This document shows positions 6,602 through 9,116 of a stretch of DNA of 9,116 nucleotides, piece after piece; the first letter of the stretch is position 1; each line of letters starts with the position of its first letter. The notes under the pieces are model-generated. The model had not been told where the DNA came from, did no database searches, and worked only from the letters and a program-made list of their open reading frames with translations. A program made the translations under genes and the position numbers. Source of the stretch: SURF-24 sp964537965 (lineage in GTDB: Bacteria; Bacteroidota; Ignavibacteria; Ignavibacteriales; SURF-24); the NCBI GenBank assembly GCA_964537965.1, contig CAZIDB010000195.1, positions 1-9,116 on the forward strand, written 5' to 3'.

Positions 6602-8341
6602 ATGAAATTCATTTATGCTTTAATTCTGAATTTTATCTTTCTAAGTATTTGTCTTGCATTTACAGAAAAAGATACCCTGTTTATTTCTAATAGTGATCTG
6701 AATAAAAATATTTCTGTATCATTTACCGGAAACTGGAAATATCAGGCAGGCAATAACATCAGATGGTCTTCTCCTGCATTTTCTGATTCATCATGGGAAG
6801 TAATTTCGAATACCTTACAGTTAGATAATAATGAATTAATAAAAAGCTGGAAAGGTGTAGGCTGGTTCAGAATTCATTTTAAAATTGATAGCGCTGCAAT
6901 GAATAATACTTTCCGATTAATTATTTGGAATGCCGGAAAGATTAAGATATACCTGGATGGAAAATATATTACCGACAAATCAACCTGGAAAAATCCAAAG
7001 ATTATTAAATTCAATTCAGAGTCAAATCATTTATTGGCTGTAATGCTTGAAAATAGTGATTTGGAAAAATTTATTAATGCTGGAATAAATCCTGGCTTTA
7101 TAATTAGTATTGCTAATTTAGAGAAAATAATGTCTTATAATAGTTTTGAAATTAAGAGACTTATTACTCAACAGATGTTTTTTACGGCATTGGTTCTTGC
7201 ATTTGGATTACTTCACCTACTTCTGTTTTTAAATTATAAAGGTTATCGGGAAAATCTTTTTTATTCACTATTTCTTTTTGCTTTCGCTGCTTCCTTATTT
7301 ATGGATTACCAGGTTTTGTCTGCAGTTAATGCTGAAGAAACNNNNNNNNNNNNNNNNNNNNNNNNNNNNNNNNNNNNNNNNNNNNNNNNNNNNNNNNNNN
7401 NNNNNNNNNNNNNNNNNNNNNNNNNNNNNNNNNNNNNNNNNTTAATAAATCAGGTAGCCGGAATTGAGAATGGATATCCTTTCGGCACTATTGGATTATT
7501 TATTTGCATGTCTGTTTACATTGCAAAAGGATTTGCGAAGGCACATCATAAAATTGCTGAGCAGGATAAGAATGCAAAAGAACAGGAAATACAGAATAGA
7601 ATACTTGAAGCGGAAAATAACAGGAAGACCAAAGAACTTGAAGATGCGCGCAAACTTCAGTTATCAATACTTCCAAAAACTTTTCCCCAGTTTGTTAATC
7701 TTGATATTGCTGCACGAATGAGAACAGCAACAGAAGTAGGCGGAGATTACTACGACTATCATATTTCAAATGACGGAACCGTAACAATAATTATTGGCGA
7801 CGCAACAGGACACGGGACTAAAGCCGGAATTATGACCACACTTGTTAAAAGCCTGTTTGATACAATGGCTCACACTTTTTTCATTCCGGATTTCTTCAAT
7901 CACTGCACACGTATAATCAAGAAGATGAATTTCGGCAATTTATTTATGGCGCTTGCAATTGTAAAAATTAAAAACTACAGGTTAGTAACCTCTTCAGCCG
8001 GTATTCCACCCATTCTTTATTACGATTCAACTAAAAAGGAAGTTGAGGAAATTATTCTTAAAGGTATGCCTGTTGGTGCTGTTAATGATTTCAGTTATCA
8101 GCAGCAAACCCGCGACCTTCACCCAGGTGATACGTTATTATTAATTACAGATGGATTTATCGAAATGTTCAACAAGAACAAAGAGATGTTTGAGTTTGAC
8201 CGTGTAAAAGAAATATTTTCAAAGCTGGTAGAAAAACCCGTTGAATTAATTCTTGATTCTTTATTTGAAACAGCAGACAAATGGCAGGATGGTTATTCAC
8301 AGGAAGATGATATCACTTTCGTTGTTATAAAAATAAAATAG
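6602..8341 (+). CDS. Membrane receptor with SpoIIE/RsbU-type PP2C serine phosphatase domain (gapped)
   Basis: This is a putative sensor phosphatase. A signal peptide (about 1-19) is followed by a periplasmic beta-sandwich (about 35-175; G-N-W-K, W-K-G-V-G-W-F-R and I-Y-L-D-G-K resemble galactose-binding/7TMR-DISM folds). Membrane helices run from residue 191 and are cut by 100 N at 7342-7441. After the gap come one helix (about 295-309), a charged coiled coil (314-355) and the phosphatase (356-579). Catalytic motifs are intact: E-V-G-G-D382-Y-Y-D, I-G-D400-A-T-G-H-G, S-S-A-G-I-P-P (464-470), T-D517-G and E-D569-D570-I-T. It should therefore dephosphorylate a partner, classically an anti-sigma-factor antagonist, in response to a periplasmic cue; no such partner is encoded here. 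Numbering counts the N run as 34 residues, which is arbitrary. There is no clear ribosome-binding site before the ATG. It is 8 bp from the next gene. Confidence 0.9.
   Translation: MKFIYALILNFIFLSICLAFTEKDTLFISNSDLNKNISVSFTGNWKYQAGNNIRWSSPAFSDSSWEVISNTLQLDNNELIKSWKGVGWFRIHFKIDSAAMNNTFRLIIWNAGKIKIYLDGKYITDKSTWKNPKIIKFNSESNHLLAVMLENSDLEKFINAGINPGFIISIANLEKIMSYNSFEIKRLITQQMFFTALVLAFGLLHLLLFLNYKGYRENLFYSLFLFAFAASLFMDYQVLSAVNAEEXXXXXXXXXXXXXXXXXXXXXXXXXXXXXXXXXXLINQVAGIENGYPFGTIGLFICMSVYIAKGFAKAHHKIAEQDKNAKEQEIQNRILEAENNRKTKELEDARKLQLSILPKTFPQFVNLDIAARMRTATEVGGDYYDYHISNDGTVTIIIGDATGHGTKAGIMTTLVKSLFDTMAHTFFIPDFFNHCTRIIKKMNFGNLFMALAIVKIKNYRLVTSSAGIPPILYYDSTKKEVEEIILKGMPVGAVNDFSYQQQTRDLHPGDTLLLITDGFIEMFNKNKEMFEFDRVKEIFSKLVEKPVELILDSLFETADKWQDGYSQEDDITFVVIKIK
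7342..7441. other. Assembly gap of 100 N of unknown true size
   Basis: There are exactly 100 unknown bases inside the membrane region of the phosphatase gene. The flanks share no overlap, so this is a real loss of sequence. Only about two to three membrane helices are visible in total, whereas 7TMR-DISM-type receptors have seven, so more than 100 bases may be missing. That the ORF stays in frame across the filler is accidental. Confidence 0.9.
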
Positions 8342-8349
8342 GAGCAGTA

Positions 8350-9116
8350 ATGGACGCTAAAAAGATCATTCCTTTCCTAAATGAAAATAAAACAGCAGTT
8401 ATTGTTGCAGTTGTATCAATCATAATTCATTTCTATGTGAACCTGTTTACGGCTTATGGAATTTTCAGAGATGAACTTTACTATCTTGCTTGTGGTAATA
8501 ACCTGGATTGGGGATATGTGGATCAACCATTTCTGTCAATTATTTTGTTAAAGATTAATTCTATTGTTTTTGGTGAATCACTTTTCGCTATCAGATTACT
8601 CCCGGCTCTTTGCCATGCTGCTTTAATTTTTATAACCTGTTTACTTGTTAAGGAATTAGGCGGAAATAAATTTGCCGTTATTCTTGCAAGCATCACTATC
8701 TTATTTGTTCCGGTCTTTGAAGGTATTTTTAATTTCTATTCAATGAATAGCTGGGATATTTTATTCTGGGCTTCAATCATCTATGTGTTTGTTCGAATAA
8801 TAAAGACAGAGAACCAAAGGTTATGGATTCTGCTCGGAATTCTTATTGGACTTGGTTTTCAGAACAAGTACAGTGTAATGTTTTTGTGTATAGGATTATT
8901 CATAGGAATTTTATTTACCCCGATGCGAAAAATTTATTTACGAAAATGGGTTTGGATGAGTGCGGCAATTGCGTTCATTATTTTTCTGCCTCATATAATC
9001 TGGCAGATTGCAAATCACTTCCCTACTCTGGAATTTATAAACAATGCGAAGTTGCATAAAAACGCACCCATAAATCCATTTGATTTTCTAAAAGAACAAT
9101 TCATGAACCTAAATCC
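8350..9116 (+). CDS. GT39/ArnT-like membrane glycosyltransferase, N-terminal part
   Basis: The reading frame is open from the ATG at 8350 to the window edge (255 complete codons), so only the N-terminal half is seen. It matches the PMT_2/ArnT-like superfamily, which transfers sugars from polyprenyl-phosphate donors at the outer face of the inner membrane. The first helix (about 16-36) is followed by the periplasmic loop with the key acidic pair, F-R-D41-E42-L-Y-Y-L-A, and by L-D-W-G-Y-V-D-Q-P (52-60). Further helices follow, with G-L-G-F-Q-N-K-Y-S around residues 166-174. AGGAG (8340-8344), overlapping the phosphatase stop, lies 5 nt before the ATG, so it is probably co-transcribed with the phosphatase gene. 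The acceptor (lipid A, protein or glycan) cannot be told from this part. Confidence 0.9.
   Translation, partial: MDAKKIIPFLNENKTAVIVAVVSIIIHFYVNLFTAYGIFRDELYYLACGNNLDWGYVDQPFLSIILLKINSIVFGESLFAIRLLPALCHAALIFITCLLVKELGGNKFAVILASITILFVPVFEGIFNFYSMNSWDILFWASIIYVFVRIIKTENQRLWILLGILIGLGFQNKYSVMFLCIGLFIGILFTPMRKIYLRKWVWMSAAIAFIIFLPHIIWQIANHFPTLEFINNAKLHKNAPINPFDFLKEQFMNLN

Noticed and set aside
6466..6690. A plus-strand 74-residue ORF across the terminator region
   Set aside because: It begins inside the second hairpin, overlaps the start of the phosphatase gene in another frame and has no recognisable protein features.
8823..9059. A plus-strand 78-residue ORF near the window end
   Set aside because: It lies in another frame inside the glycosyltransferase coding region, whose frame shows clear family motifs.
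1..9116. CRISPR array, insertion sequence, phage or integron signatures
   Set aside because: No spaced direct repeats, transposase or integrase motifs, or terminal inverted repeats were seen. Codon use and base composition look uniform.

Overview
The window is AT-rich. It reads as a scaffold from a Gram-negative bacterium in the Bacteroidota/Chlorobiota/Ignavibacteriota group, most likely a metagenome or draft assembly because it holds two runs of exactly 100 N. The group assignment is an inference. It rests on outer-membrane efflux genes, a perfect Bacteroidota-type promoter core (TAnnTTTG with an upstream TTG), weak or absent Shine-Dalgarno sequences on the first gene of transcription units, and a periplasmic-sensor/7TM/SpoIIE phosphatase architecture that is common there. 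The species cannot be told from the sequence.

Layout. On the minus strand (12-512) lies a small exported helical protein of unknown function, built from an internal duplication carrying paired histidines. Its coding pattern seems to continue past its TAG stop. Facing away from it is a five-gene plus-strand unit (728-6384): a TetR-family repressor, a TolC-type outer-membrane channel, a HlyD/YbhG-type periplasmic adaptor, and two paralogous ABC-2 type permeases. The last four are very tightly packed: a 1-nt overlap, a 54-nt spacer made of hexamer repeats, and a 4-nt overlap. Two near-identical copies of a TGAAT-N4-ATTCA palindrome sit in front of the repressor gene and in front of the channel gene. 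This suggests the repressor controls itself and the exporter. Together the products would form a three-layer export machine, but no ATP-binding subunit is encoded in the window.

The second permease gene is split by an N gap that appears to be an assembly artefact. A 55-base sequence is repeated exactly on both sides, and collapsing it restores one in-frame 389-residue permease, close in size to its 395-residue partner. Two hairpins (6401-6475) close the unit.

A second plus-strand unit follows. It encodes a membrane receptor-phosphatase (6602-8341; periplasmic beta-sandwich, membrane segments interrupted by the second N gap, coiled coil, SpoIIE/RsbU-type PP2C domain). Eight bases later comes the N-terminal part of a GT39/ArnT-like membrane glycosyltransferase, which runs off the end of the window.

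No tRNA, rRNA, CRISPR array, insertion sequence or integrase was seen. The points most worth checking are the operator pair, the missing ATPase, the hexamer repeat in front of the TTG-started permease, and the duplicated histidine protein with its suspicious stop codon.
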